From Geobacter sp. (lineage in GTDB: Bacteria; Desulfobacterota; Desulfuromonadia; Geobacterales; Geobacteraceae): a stretch of DNA of 64,000 nt. Both the position numbers and the translations under genes were made by a program. Within the stretch, counting starts at the first letter, position 1. Each line of letters begins with the position of its first letter. This document shows positions 26,343 to 35,107 of the stretch, one piece after another. The notes under the pieces were generated by a model that saw nothing but the letters and a program-made list of their open reading frames with translations, made no database searches and was not told the DNA's origin. The DNA is taken from positions 62,001-126,000 of the forward strand of contig JACOUQ010000024.1 of assembly GCA_016177775.1 (NCBI GenBank). The letters run 5' to 3'.

Positions 26343-26661
26343 AAGCATCCATTTAGTCGGCTCTCCCGATGTCATAAGCCGTCTGCGCAAGTATGCCCTG
26401 AAGGTCGGCGCCGGCATCATCGAGGCGGCGGACAACATCCCTGCTTCCGACATCTCGCCGGAACTGGACACAAATCCCGGTGGGGTCTATCTGCGCGGCA
26501 TCCGCCTGCGCGAAGAGTTGACGCAGGAAGAGCTGGCGAAGTTGACCGGCATCCCCCGCGCCAACATCAGCGCCATTGAGCATGGCAAACGGCCCATCGG
26601 CAAGGAGACGGCCAGGAAGCTGGCGGCCGTGCTGCACTGCGACTATCGCCAGTTTCTGTGA
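26311..26661 (+). CDS. XRE-family (HigA-like) antitoxin
   Basis: The ATG at 26311 (within the toxin gene) is preferred over a longer frame from 26257. The 116-residue product ends in a helix-turn-helix of the XRE type: LREELTQEELAKLTGIPRANISAIEHGKR. The N-terminal ~55 residues (containing KVGAGIIEAADNIPASDI) are acidic and probably wrap the toxin. It should bind the operator in the promoter spacer. Confidence 0.87.
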   Translation: MLAHTKKRPTESIHLVGSPDVISRLRKYALKVGAGIIEAADNIPASDISPELDTNPGGVYLRGIRLREELTQEELAKLTGIPRANISAIEHGKRPIGKETARKLAAVLHCDYRQFL

Positions 26662-26678
26662 GTTTTGGAAATGTTGCG

Positions 26679-26738
26679 CAAAAGGAAACGCCCGGCTGAA
26701 AACCGGGCGTTTCTTTTTACGATAATCATCGCCTCACT
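26679..26738. repeat. 60-bp direct repeat, right copy (feo operon terminator)
   Basis: Carries the hairpin GAAACGCCCGG/CCGGGCGTTTC with T-rich ends. Its last base is the final base of the stop codon of the Cys-rich gene at 26738. This is the natural end of the feo operon; the left copy is probably the duplicate. Confidence 0.9.
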
Positions 26739-26869
26739 CACTTCTTCTCGCAGCACCCGCCGTCGCCGCAGCCGTGGCAGTGCCCCTTCTTCTTCCAGAC
26801 CGAGCGGTAGAGGATGTATGCCGCCCCGATCAGGATGACGGCGGCTATGATGATGTCCTTGATTCCCAT
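26738..26869 (-). CDS. FeoB-associated Cys-rich membrane peptide
   Basis: A 43-residue product, too short for usual ORF calls. One membrane helix (about residues 5-21, rich in I and A) is followed by VWKKKGHCHGCGDGGCCEKK, with four cysteines. It begins one base after the FeoB stop. Such small Cys-rich proteins follow feoB in many anaerobes and are thought to help iron transfer; this is family knowledge, not tested here. Confidence 0.85.
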   Translation of the reverse strand: MGIKDIIIAAVILIGAAYILYRSVWKKKGHCHGCGDGGCCEKK

Positions 26870-26870
26870 G

Positions 26871-29117
26871 CTAACCTCCGAAACCCAGGAGTCTTCCCCC
26901 CTGGTATACGATTAATGCAACGCTCCAGGCCAAGGCCGACTGGTAGAGGAAGGCGACCCCGAACCATTTCCAGGAGCCGAATTCCTGCCGCATGGCGATT
27001 GCCACCACCACGCACGGCATGTAGAGGAGCACGAATGTCATAAATGCGTAGGCTGTCAGCGGGGTAAACGCCCCATGGACCGCATTCTTGAGGGCCGACT
27101 GGTCCTCCTTGCCGTCCGCCTCGAAAGACATGGAGGATATCCCGAAGGTGGAAACGGCGTTGCTTGCCGACTCCTTGACCGCCGTGCCGAAAGAGGTGAC
27201 AACCTCCTTCAGGTCCTCGCCCAGGGTCGGAACAGCCTCTTTCTTCTCATCCTTCTTCGGCGCATAGATCTCACCCATGGTTCCGACCACGATCTCCTTG
27301 GCGATGACCCCGGTAAGCAGCGACGATGCCGCCTCCCAGGTGCCGAAGCCGATCGGCTCGAAGATCGGCGCCATCACCTGTCCCGCCTGCCCGAGGTAGG
27401 AGTCCTTCTTGCTTTCCACGCCCCAAGGGAGGTTCAACAGGAACCAGACGAAGATGGAGACCGCCAGGATGTAGGTGCCCGCCTTGATCAGGAAGTGCTT
27501 CCCCTTCTCCCAGGTATGGAGGCAGAGGCTGCGGAAAGAGGGCATCCGGTACGGCGGTAGTTCCATGATGAACATGGGGGCCTCGCCCCGGAAGAGGGTC
27601 CGCTTGAAGACGATCCCCATGAAGATGGCAAGGGCGATCCCCATGACATAGAGGGACCAGATGACTGTGCCGGAACTGGTCGGGAAAAATACCCCCACGA
27701 ACAGGACATAGACCGGAAGCCTGGCGCCGCAGGACATGAGGGGGAGGAGCAGCGCGGTGAGCGCCTTGTCCCGTGGGTTCTCCAGGGTGCGGGTGGCGTA
27801 GATGCCGGGGACGTTGCAGCCGAAGCCGAGGAGCATCGGGATGAAGCTCTTGCCGTGCAACCCCATGGAGTGCATGGCCCGGTCCATGACGAAGGCGGCC
27901 CTTGCCATGTAGCCGCTACCTTCCAGGAAGGTGATGAAGAACATCATGGCGAAGATGACCGGCACGAAGACCAGCACGAAGCCGACCCCGGCGATGATAC
28001 CGTCGTTCACCAGCGACACGGTCCACTCCGGGGCGCCGATGCCGCCGAGGATGGCCGCGGCCCACCGCTTGAAGGGGCCGTTGGTCATGGCATCGATCCA
28101 GTCGCCGAAGGGGGCCGACATGTCGAAGGTGAGCTTGAACATGAGCCACATGGCGGTCAGGAAGATCGGGATGCCGAGGAAGCGGTTGAGCACGATCCGG
28201 TCGATCTTCTCGGTCAGCTCCATCTTCCGGAGCTCCGGCTTCTGCAACACCTCGCGGGTGAGGCCCGAGGCCAGGGCGTAGCGGCTGTCGGCCATGATCG
28301 CCTCGATGTCCTCACCGTGGGCACGCTTCAGGTGATGGAGGGCCTCTTCGAGACTGGCGTCGTCGCCAATGTTCGTTTCTTTCCGGACATGCTCGTCCCC
28401 CTCCATCAGCTTGAATGAAAGCCAGCGGAGCGGGTACTTTTCGGCCAGTTGCGGATAGTTCTTCTTCACCACTGACGCCACGTATTCGGCGGCAGTATCC
28501 ACATCCTCGCCATAATTGAGCTGTCGCGGCGCGTGGCCGGACTGGTCGTCCGCAGTGGCGAGAACGCTTTTCAGAAGCTCGTCCAGGCCGCTCTTCTTCG
28601 TGGCCGAGGTGGGAACAACCGTGATGCCGAGCATCTGCTCGATACCCTTGACATCGATCTTGTACCCTTTCGCCTCCGCCTCGTCATAGATGTTGAGGGC
28701 CATCACCACCGGGAGCCCCAGCTCCAGGAGCTGCACCGTCAGGTAGAGGTTACGCTCCAGGTTGGTGGCGTCCACCACGTTGACGATCAGGTCGGGGCGC
28801 TCGTTCACCAGGTAATCCCGGGCGATGATCTCTTCCTGGGTGTAGGGGGAGAGGGAATAGGTACCGGGGAGGTCCACCAGGCGGATCTTCCGTCCCTGGT
28901 ACTCGAAGAGTGCCTCTTTCTTCTCCACCGTGACCCCGGCCCAGTTCCCCACCTGGAGGCGGGTGCCGGCAATGGCGTTGATCAGGGTAGATTTCCCGGA
29001 GTTGGGGTTTCCGGCCACCGCGATGGTCACGGTCCTCTTCTCCACCGGGCGAAGGGTTGCTTTATCTGTGTTATCGGTCGCGGCACTTGCCGCTCCGCTG
29101 CTGGTCTGCGTGGTCAT
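26871..29117 (-). CDS. feoB: Ferrous iron transporter FeoB
   Basis: A 748-residue FeoB. The G domain has G1 GNPNSGKST (residues 37-45), G3 DLPGTYS, G4 NIYD and a GDI-like linker, followed by about 11 membrane segments in two Gate regions (for example LGFGCNVPGIYATRTLEN and MSCGARLPVYV) and a soluble insert rich in K/E before the last helices. It imports Fe2+ across the inner membrane, driven or gated by GTP. The start overlaps the second feoA by 4 nt. Expression is likely Fur-controlled. Confidence 0.97.
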   Translation of the reverse strand: MTTQTSSGAASAATDNTDKATLRPVEKRTVTIAVAGNPNSGKSTLINAIAGTRLQVGNWAGVTVEKKEALFEYQGRKIRLVDLPGTYSLSPYTQEEIIARDYLVNERPDLIVNVVDATNLERNLYLTVQLLELGLPVVMALNIYDEAEAKGYKIDVKGIEQMLGITVVPTSATKKSGLDELLKSVLATADDQSGHAPRQLNYGEDVDTAAEYVASVVKKNYPQLAEKYPLRWLSFKLMEGDEHVRKETNIGDDASLEEALHHLKRAHGEDIEAIMADSRYALASGLTREVLQKPELRKMELTEKIDRIVLNRFLGIPIFLTAMWLMFKLTFDMSAPFGDWIDAMTNGPFKRWAAAILGGIGAPEWTVSLVNDGIIAGVGFVLVFVPVIFAMMFFITFLEGSGYMARAAFVMDRAMHSMGLHGKSFIPMLLGFGCNVPGIYATRTLENPRDKALTALLLPLMSCGARLPVYVLFVGVFFPTSSGTVIWSLYVMGIALAIFMGIVFKRTLFRGEAPMFIMELPPYRMPSFRSLCLHTWEKGKHFLIKAGTYILAVSIFVWFLLNLPWGVESKKDSYLGQAGQVMAPIFEPIGFGTWEAASSLLTGVIAKEIVVGTMGEIYAPKKDEKKEAVPTLGEDLKEVVTSFGTAVKESASNAVSTFGISSMSFEADGKEDQSALKNAVHGAFTPLTAYAFMTFVLLYMPCVVVAIAMRQEFGSWKWFGVAFLYQSALAWSVALIVYQGGRLLGFGG

Positions 29118-29344
29118 CTGCTCTCCTCTACCCCTATCCCCTCGGCCTCTTTTTTCCGCAGGGAGAGGTTGTAACTCTTGATCTTCACCTCGATGGGATC
29201 ACCTAGGGGGGCCACCTTCATGACCGTCACCTCTTCGCCCACCAGAACACCCATATCCATGAGCCGCCGCTTCAGGGGGCCGATCGCCCCGATGGACGTA
29301 ATCTTCCCCTTCTCGCCCGGCTTAAGTTTTGACAGGTTCATCAC
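29114..29344 (-). CDS. feoA: FeoA-domain protein (second of two)
   Basis: A 76-residue SH3-like FeoA domain: LKPGEKGKITSIGAIGPLKRRLMDMGVLVGEEVTVMKVAPLGDPIEVKI, which is the family core. It overlaps the first feoA-like gene by 4 nt and feoB by 4 nt, so the three are translationally coupled. FeoA regulates FeoB assembly. Confidence 0.95.
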   Translation of the reverse strand: MMNLSKLKPGEKGKITSIGAIGPLKRRLMDMGVLVGEEVTVMKVAPLGDPIEVKIKSYNLSLRKKEAEGIGVEESR

Positions 29345-29604
29345 TGCCTCCTCACCATTATTTTCATTGCCATGCCGCGGGCGATGGCGATTCTCGACTC
29401 GTCTACCTTGACGAGGATCGGGCCGCCGCCGTTGTTCAGCATCTCCACATGTTTTCCGGGCCGAAGTCCCATGTCCTCCACCCGGACGTCGCTTTTTTCG
29501 CGATCCTCCCGGGTGGAGCAGGTACAGTGAGGCTTGCCCAGCCTGACTTCAACTATTTCGCCCTGTTCACCGGGACTTAAAAGTCCGAGGGGTATCATGG
29601 TCAT
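29341..29604 (-). CDS. FeoA-domain protein with Cys insert (first of two)
   Basis: An 87-residue FeoA-like domain with an unusual insert, KPHCTCSTREDREKSDVRVE, containing two cysteines, before the usual EDMGLRPGKHVEML core. The ribosome site GGGAG lies 5 nt before the ATG. It is the first gene of the feo operon, directly downstream of a TTGACA/TAAAAA promoter with a Fur-box-like sequence. Its role relative to the second FeoA is unknown. Confidence 0.93.
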   Translation of the reverse strand: MTMIPLGLLSPGEQGEIVEVRLGKPHCTCSTREDREKSDVRVEDMGLRPGKHVEMLNNGGGPILVKVDESRIAIARGMAMKIMVRRQ

Positions 29605-29652
29605 TGCACTCCCTTTTCAAATAAATTTGACTAACAATTTCATTCTGGAGTG

Positions 29653-29700
29653 AATTTGAAAGTAGTTGTCATTTTTAAATGAAAAGGGGGTAACTGTCAA
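29653..29700 (-). promoter_or_regulatory. Fur-controlled promoter of the feo operon
   Basis: TTGACA (29700-29695), 17-bp spacer, TAAAAA (29677-29672) on the minus strand, overlapped by a palindrome-like TTGAAAGTAGTTGTCATTT. It matches the promoters at 39653, 41282, 47302 and 53317 in layout. Confidence 0.7.
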
Positions 29701-29730
29701 GGAAATTGGTTGATGTAATTCGCCGAACAC

Positions 29731-29767
29731 AAAAAGGCCGCCTCAAAATTGAGAAGCGGCCTCTTTC
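29731..29767 (-). terminator. Intrinsic terminator after the iron ABC/thioredoxin operon
   Basis: AGGCCGCnTC stem with an AT loop and a five-T tail in the minus direction, between the TlpA-like stop at 29797 and the feo promoter. Confidence 0.85.
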
Positions 29768-29796
29768 GAGGTACATATTGGAGATGATTCCTTTCC

Positions 29797-30312
29797 CTAC
29801 ATCATCTCCCCAACCGCCTTGTCGAACGCATCCTGTTTGATCTCGCCGACAACGACCTTCCGGGCAATCCCCTTCCCGTCGATGAAGAAGGTAGTCGGCA
29901 CGGCCCTGACAGCGTACTTCTTAGCGGCGATCAGTGCCGGGTCGAGAAGGACCGGAAAGGAGAGCTTCAGCCCCTTGGCGAACGCCTCCACTAGCGGCTT
30001 GGAGTTCCCCATGTTTATGGAGAGGACCACCAGGCCACGCTCCCGGTATTTTTTGCTGAACCTGTCCAGCTCCGGCATGGCGGCAACACACGCCTGGCAG
30101 CCGGTCGCCCAGAACCTGAGCACCACCGGCTTTCCCTTGAAATCGGCGAGCTTCACGGTCTTGTCGTTCAGATCGAGGATGCTGATCTCGGGTGCCCTCG
30201 CGCCGATCTTCCACGACTGTTCCCTTGCGCATCCGGACAGGAACGCCGCGAAAACGGAAACCATGATGAATATCGCGATGTAGCGGGCAAATCCTCCCAC
30301 GCGCCTACGCAT
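29797..30312 (-). CDS. Lipid-anchored TlpA-like thioredoxin of the iron uptake operon
   Basis: A 171-residue protein: lipobox LSGC, then GARAPEISILDLNDKTVKL and an atypical thioredoxin active site CQAC (in WATGCQACVAAMPE), cis-Pro in VPTTFFID. Periplasmic, membrane-tethered, disulfide-active. The start overlaps the ATPase gene's stop by 8 nt, and the gene is last in the FTR1-P19-DUF2318-ABC operon; Campylobacter p19 systems also end in thioredoxin-like genes. It may keep a Cys-rich partner reduced. Confidence 0.92.
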   Translation of the reverse strand: MRRRVGGFARYIAIFIMVSVFAAFLSGCAREQSWKIGARAPEISILDLNDKTVKLADFKGKPVVLRFWATGCQACVAAMPELDRFSKKYRERGLVVLSINMGNSKPLVEAFAKGLKLSFPVLLDPALIAAKKYAVRAVPTTFFIDGKGIARKVVVGEIKQDAFDKAVGEMM

Positions 30313-30964
30313 CCTTCACGACCTTCCCGTGGTGGAGCCGCACCACCCGGTCCGCGAACTCGGCCAGCTCCGGGTTGTGGGTCACCATGATGATCGTCCG
30401 CCCCTCCCGGTGGAGCTCCTTGAAGAGTTCGAGGACCACCTCCTCGTTCGCCTCGTCCAGGTTGCCAGTCGGTTCGTCGGCCATGATGATGGCGGGCTGG
30501 TTGATGAGCGCCCGCGCGATGCAGACCCGCTGCTGCTCCCCGCCGGAGAGCTGGGAGGGGAGATGGTCGGTCCGATGCTCAAGCCCGACCCGTTCCAGGG
30601 CCTCCATGGCGTCACCCTTGTCGACCATGCTGTGGTAGTACTGGGCGAGCATCACGTTCTCCAGCGCGGTAAGGTAGGAAACGAGGTGGAACTGCTGGAA
30701 GACCAGGCCGATCTTCTCCCGCCGCACGGCCACCCGCTCCTTCTCGGTCAGTGTGGCGGTGCCGACGCCGTCCAGGATGTATTCCCCCTCGGTGGGAGAA
30801 TCCAGAAGCGAAAGGAGGTTCAGCATCGTGGTCTTCCCGGAGCCCGACGGCCCCATGATGGCGACCCACTCCCCTCCCTTGACCTGCATATCGATGGAGT
30901 CGAGCGGGGTGACGCTCCCGTAGCGCTTGGTCAGGACTTTTGTTTCGAGGACTATCTTTGCCAT
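30305..30964 (-). CDS. MacB/LolD-type ABC ATPase of the iron uptake system
   Basis: A 219-residue ATPase: Walker A GPSGSGKTT, signature QLSGGEQQRV, Walker B IIMADEPTGNLD, as in MacB/LolD-like exporters that pair with FtsX-type permeases. Two such permeases lie immediately upstream. Its product probably supplies energy for transferring iron or an electron/thiol partner; the exact cargo of this ABC module is not known. Confidence 0.92.
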   Translation of the reverse strand: MAKIVLETKVLTKRYGSVTPLDSIDMQVKGGEWVAIMGPSGSGKTTMLNLLSLLDSPTEGEYILDGVGTATLTEKERVAVRREKIGLVFQQFHLVSYLTALENVMLAQYYHSMVDKGDAMEALERVGLEHRTDHLPSQLSGGEQQRVCIARALINQPAIIMADEPTGNLDEANEEVVLELFKELHREGRTIIMVTHNPELAEFADRVVRLHHGKVVKDA

Positions 30965-30991
30965 CCGTTATCTCCTTGAAAAGCGGTTTCT

Positions 30992-31067
30992 GTAGGGGCA
31001 GACCTGTGTGTCTGCCCGTCCCGCACGTTCGTTCACAATCCGGGCGAACACATGGGTTCGCCCCTAC
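30992..31067. repeat. GTAGGGGC palindrome, family D copy 1
   Basis: GTAGGGGCAGAC...TGCCC then GGGCGAACACATGGGTTCGCCCCTAC; a double hairpin about 76 bp long in the gap between permease and ATPase genes. Confidence 0.75.
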
Positions 31068-31071
31068 CCGT

Positions 31072-32238
31072 TCAATCCTCTTTCAACACCTGCGCCGGCA
31101 CGACCCGCACCGCCATCCTCACCGGGAGCACCGCCGCCAGCAGCGATGCGGCGACCGAGGGGATCAGGGTCACCGGGAGGACGATCATCCGGAACGATAT
31201 GGAGGAACCGAAGACCGCTTGCCCGAGCACCTGGGCGAGGATGAACCCGACCACCAGCCCTGCCGCGACCCCAGCAACCCCTATGAGGAGCGTCTCGGCG
31301 ATGAACTGCCGCACGATCTCCCGGTCGTCGGCCCCTATCGCCTTCATCAGGCCTATCTCGCGGGTCCGCTCCGAGACCACCGTGATGAGGGTTGTCATGA
31401 CACAGAGGGTGGTGATGGTCAGGATGATGACGGCGACGATGGCCATGAGCCCCTTGATCTTCTCCAGGATCTTCCCTTCCGAACTGGAGACCTTCCGGAT
31501 CGGCTTCGCGTCCAGAACCGGGAATTTCCCGGCTACCGTCGCCGCGAGGGCGTCGATGTCGGTCCCTTCGGTCACAATGCTGAGCATGGCGTGGTTCGCC
31601 TTCCCCTCCATCCCGAGGATCTTCTGGGCGAGGGGGAGGCTGACGAATATCTGCTCGTCCTCAGCCTGGCCGGTCTCCGCGATCCCCTTGATGATGAGGC
31701 TCTTCTGGAAACCGGTTTCGTTCCGGATCACGGTGACGCTGTCCCCGACCTTGAGCTCCATGTTCTTCGCCAGGGTCTTGCCGATCATGCACGACTCGTC
31801 GTCGAAATCGACTGTGATCCATTTCCCCTCCACCTGCCAGTAGGGGGAGAGCCGCTTAAGCCCGGCGAAGTCCACCCCCGCCAGGACCGCGTTCCCCAAG
31901 TCGAGCCGCACCACGCCGTAGACATAGGGGGACGCGCCGGCAAGCTTTTCGGGCGGGACCATTTTCACAGCCTCCCCGATGGTCCCGGTATCGACGGTCC
32001 GGTTTCCGGAAGCAGAGGCAGGGCCAATGAAGAAGTTCGCGCCGTAGGCCCGGAGCTCCCGGCTCATCTTGGCGGAGATGTCGAAATAGACGCTGGCGAG
32101 GGCAGTGATTATGGCGGCCCCGATCATGATGGAAAAGAAGGTGATGAAGACCCGGTTCTTGCGAACCTTCAGCGACTTGAGGAGTATCCGGAGAAACATC
32201 TCCCTTTTCGTGATTTTCGCTCCTTTATCTCCTGCCAT
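31072..32238 (-). CDS. FtsX/MacB-type ABC permease, iron uptake operon (second)
   Basis: A 388-residue permease: one N-terminal membrane helix, a ~240-residue periplasmic domain, then three C-terminal helices with the family RTREIGLMKAIGADDREI coupling motif. It is paralogous to the preceding gene, with a 14-nt overlap. In the p19 system two such permeases sit with the MacB-like ATPase (Cj1661/Cj1662 equivalents). Confidence 0.92.
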   Translation of the reverse strand: MAGDKGAKITKREMFLRILLKSLKVRKNRVFITFFSIMIGAAIITALASVYFDISAKMSRELRAYGANFFIGPASASGNRTVDTGTIGEAVKMVPPEKLAGASPYVYGVVRLDLGNAVLAGVDFAGLKRLSPYWQVEGKWITVDFDDESCMIGKTLAKNMELKVGDSVTVIRNETGFQKSLIIKGIAETGQAEDEQIFVSLPLAQKILGMEGKANHAMLSIVTEGTDIDALAATVAGKFPVLDAKPIRKVSSSEGKILEKIKGLMAIVAVIILTITTLCVMTTLITVVSERTREIGLMKAIGADDREIVRQFIAETLLIGVAGVAAGLVVGFILAQVLGQAVFGSSISFRMIVLPVTLIPSVAASLLAAVLPVRMAVRVVPAQVLKED

Positions 32239-33523
32239 GGAGCACCTCCGCGGGGTAAAGTTTGGTGATGAGCCTCGAAGGCATGAGGGAGCCGGAGAGC
32301 GCGATCAGGACCGAGACCGCGACGTTCACCGGAACGACTATGGGGCTGAAGGAGACGTACGAGCCGAAGATGGAAAGGCCGATGATCTGCGAGAGTCCCG
32401 CCCCGGCCAGGCAGCCGAGAAGCCCGCCGATGACCCCGACGAACGCCGATTCGGAGAGGAAGAGAAGGTACACCTCCCAGTCCGCTGCGCCGAGGGCCTT
32501 CATGAGGCCGATCTCCCTGGAGCGCTCCATGATGGTGGTGGCCATGAGGGACGATATTCCGAGGCCGGAGGCGATGAACGCTGCGATGGTCACCACGATC
32601 ATCAGGAGCTGGATCTTGTTGACCACCGCCCCCTCGCCGGCCGCCACCTGCCAGATGGGGCGGGCCGTGACGTTCGGGATCGCCTCCTCGATCTGGTGCG
32701 TGATGGAGCTGACGTACGCGGTGCAGTACCAGCGGTCGTACTCCATGGAATCCAGCGAATCGTTGCTCTGCCTCGCCTTCCTCGACAGCTTGTCCTCCGG
32801 CACGGTGAGGGCGCTCACGCTGACCGACTGGACCTTCCCCTCCATCCCGGCAAGCCTCTGCACAACAGCAAGGGGCGCGACCAGGGCCGATTCCTCCGCC
32901 CCGCCGGTGGTGAGGATCCCCTTGACCACGAATGACTCTTCCCGCCCCGTATCCCCGGCGCCCTTCACCGTCAGCCGGTCCCCAGGCTTCAGGCCAAGAT
33001 CCCGCGCCAAGGCCGCCCCCGCGAGGATGCCGGCCGGTTCTTCATCGCCGGGCCACTCCCCCTTCACCTGCCAGTAGGGAAAGACCACTTTCACGCCGGT
33101 GCGGAACTCGTCGTCCCCGGCGATGGGGATCTGCCGGTCGAAGTTCGTCCCGATCAGGTTGATCCGCTTCTTAGCGTTACCCGCGATCTCCACCGTAGTC
33201 TTCAGGAAGGGGGCGAAGCCGGCTATGTTGTTATGCCAGAATATCTCCTTGATCTTGGGGAGGTCGCTTTCGTTGATGAACACCCGGTCCTTCAGCGGGT
33301 TGTAGTCCACCCCGCCGATCTCCAGGGGTATCGCTTCACTTTTGGGCACCATATTGATGTTCGCGCCGTACGACTTCATCTCCCGCGCCATCTTGTCCCC
33401 CACATCGATGGAAACATTCATCAGCGCGGTGATGAGGCTGGCCGACAGGACGATGGTCAGGGTGGCGAGCGCCTTGCGCCTGCGGCCGCGGAAAAAGGAT
33501 TGCCTCAGCATCAGAAAAAACAT
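32225..33523 (-). CDS. FtsX/MacB-type ABC permease, iron uptake operon (first)
   Basis: A 432-residue permease of the same architecture: N-terminal helix, large periplasmic domain (residues about 45-300) and three C-terminal helices with RSREIGLMKALGAADWEV. It begins 3 nt after the DUF2318 stop, so the genes are co-translated. Its partner is the other permease and the ATPase. Confidence 0.92.
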   Translation of the reverse strand: MFFLMLRQSFFRGRRRKALATLTIVLSASLITALMNVSIDVGDKMAREMKSYGANINMVPKSEAIPLEIGGVDYNPLKDRVFINESDLPKIKEIFWHNNIAGFAPFLKTTVEIAGNAKKRINLIGTNFDRQIPIAGDDEFRTGVKVVFPYWQVKGEWPGDEEPAGILAGAALARDLGLKPGDRLTVKGAGDTGREESFVVKGILTTGGAEESALVAPLAVVQRLAGMEGKVQSVSVSALTVPEDKLSRKARQSNDSLDSMEYDRWYCTAYVSSITHQIEEAIPNVTARPIWQVAAGEGAVVNKIQLLMIVVTIAAFIASGLGISSLMATTIMERSREIGLMKALGAADWEVYLLFLSESAFVGVIGGLLGCLAGAGLSQIIGLSIFGSYVSFSPIVVPVNVAVSVLIALSGSLMPSRLITKLYPAEVLHGRR

Positions 33524-33526
33524 TAT

Positions 33527-34972
33527 TTACGCCCCCTGGTAACCCTGCACACGGAAATATCTCGACTCTTTTTCCCCGACGAACTTCTCGGGCTCCACCT
33601 TGAACTTCTCCAGGGTCTCCTCCGACTCGAAGTAATAGGTCCGCCCCTTGAACTCGTACTTCTGGGGCGCGTCGCGGCTGATCATTTCCTTGCCGCTCAC
33701 CGGATCCTTCACCTTCACGGTGACCACCTCGGAGAAATACTTCGCCCCCTTGTCCAGCTCCTCGGCGGCTACGACCACATACCCGTTTTCCACCTTGTGG
33801 GCGAGCGGTATCGGGTTGCACCCCCCCGCCTTGCCGATGGAAGGGACGAATATCCGCACGTTGCAGGCGATGCAGATCACCTCGTTCTTCTCCTGGATGT
33901 ATCCCATGTCGCCGCAGAGCATGCAGGCATCATAGACAACGCCGACCTTCCTCCCGCCGGAGCGGTTGATCAGGAAGAACCGCACCACGTGGCCGTCGTC
34001 CGTCACATGGGAGTAGCGGTGGAGGTTGCCGTCGCTGAGGTCGTCGATCTTCACACGGATCATCCCCTCTGAATCGGGCTTCAGGTTGAGCGGCTTCGAT
34101 ATTTTCGGGGGCCTCGACGCGTAGAGGTCATGGTAGAGGAGGATGCCGAGGACTACCAGCACCGACGCCACGGCGCATTTCAGCCTGCGCTTCTCCGTTA
34201 CGAGCCCGCTCCGGGCCTTTCTCCGCTCCGCTTTATCCATCGCGGCAAGTTCATCCGCCGGTATCACCGTCCTTTTCAGGAAGAAGACGAGGGAGAGGGA
34301 GGCGAGCACGAGCGCCTCTACATAGGGAAGGAGCCGCGCATACTTGCCTGCCTTCGCCACGACCGAAACGCGGGCGCTGGTGAGCTCCACCATCTCCAGC
34401 CGCATCAGGGCCAGCAGGATGTCCGCGGACCACTGGGCGGCGAGAAGGAGGGAAACGAGGAGCAGGGCCGCAGCAACGGTCCCCCTGCCGCATTTCCCCC
34501 CCATGCAGACCGTCATCGGGATGAGTGAAGCCGTGACAAAAAGGGCGGCCAGGAACCCGCCGATATTCACTATGAGCTCCGTGTTCAGGACGGCGGTGGA
34601 GGAAATCGACTGTTCGGCGACGAACGCCGCGAAGGAGAAACCGGAGGCCGCGGAGAGGGCCGCCATAAAGATGAGGGCTGCACAGCGTCCGATTGCCGCG
34701 AAGCGACCAGCAGGGATAAAGAGCGCCCCGGCATTCAGGACGGCCGCTACCAGGGCGGCCCCATGGAGAATGGCGCGCGCCGATGTGAGGCTCTCGTGGC
34801 GGAAAGCGACGGGATAAACAACCGCGCCGGCCAGAACACCGCACGCAATGGCGACAAAGAGGGAGCGATACCCCTTCCCCCCCCGAAGCGAGGAGATGAG
34901 GGCAATCACCATCCCGGCCGCCAGAGAAAGCGGGATAAATGCATTTATGAAATTCACCAGGTAGGGGAGCAT
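33527..34972 (-). CDS. DUF2318 Fe-S-like membrane protein with C-terminal YHS domain
   Basis: A 481-residue protein. About eight membrane helices occupy the first ~270 residues. A periplasmic DUF2318 module follows, with CMLCGDMGY and CIACNVRIF, cysteine pairs of the type expected to bind Fe or a cluster, and GGCNPIP. The last ~60 residues form a YHS/TRASH-like metal-binding motif (VKDPVSGKEM ... GRTYYFESEETLEKF). This is the Cj1660-type component of p19 systems, probably in electron transfer or iron transfer. The YHS fusion is unusual as far as I know. Confidence 0.88.
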   Translation of the reverse strand: MLPYLVNFINAFIPLSLAAGMVIALISSLRGGKGYRSLFVAIACGVLAGAVVYPVAFRHESLTSARAILHGAALVAAVLNAGALFIPAGRFAAIGRCAALIFMAALSAASGFSFAAFVAEQSISSTAVLNTELIVNIGGFLAALFVTASLIPMTVCMGGKCGRGTVAAALLLVSLLLAAQWSADILLALMRLEMVELTSARVSVVAKAGKYARLLPYVEALVLASLSLVFFLKRTVIPADELAAMDKAERRKARSGLVTEKRRLKCAVASVLVVLGILLYHDLYASRPPKISKPLNLKPDSEGMIRVKIDDLSDGNLHRYSHVTDDGHVVRFFLINRSGGRKVGVVYDACMLCGDMGYIQEKNEVICIACNVRIFVPSIGKAGGCNPIPLAHKVENGYVVVAAEELDKGAKYFSEVVTVKVKDPVSGKEMISRDAPQKYEFKGRTYYFESEETLEKFKVEPEKFVGEKESRYFRVQGYQGA

Positions 34973-34991
34973 CAGGTTCTCCGATCAAAAT

Positions 34992-35105
34992 GCCTACAGC
35001 CGGGGAATGAATTCCCCGGCTACCGTCATACCGTCGCAATGCGACGCAACATCATGCCCCATCGGGGCAATCGAAGGTAGGCCGGCGTTTCAACGCCGGG
35101 CTATT
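34992..35105. repeat. GCCGGCG palindrome cluster, family E
   Basis: Contains four hairpins in a row: GCCGGGGAATGAATTCCCCGGC, a GTCGCAATGCGAC unit, GCCCCATCGGGGC and GCCGGCGTTTCAACGCCGG. It fills the gap between the P19 and DUF2318 genes. Confidence 0.75.
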
Positions 35106-35107
35106 CC

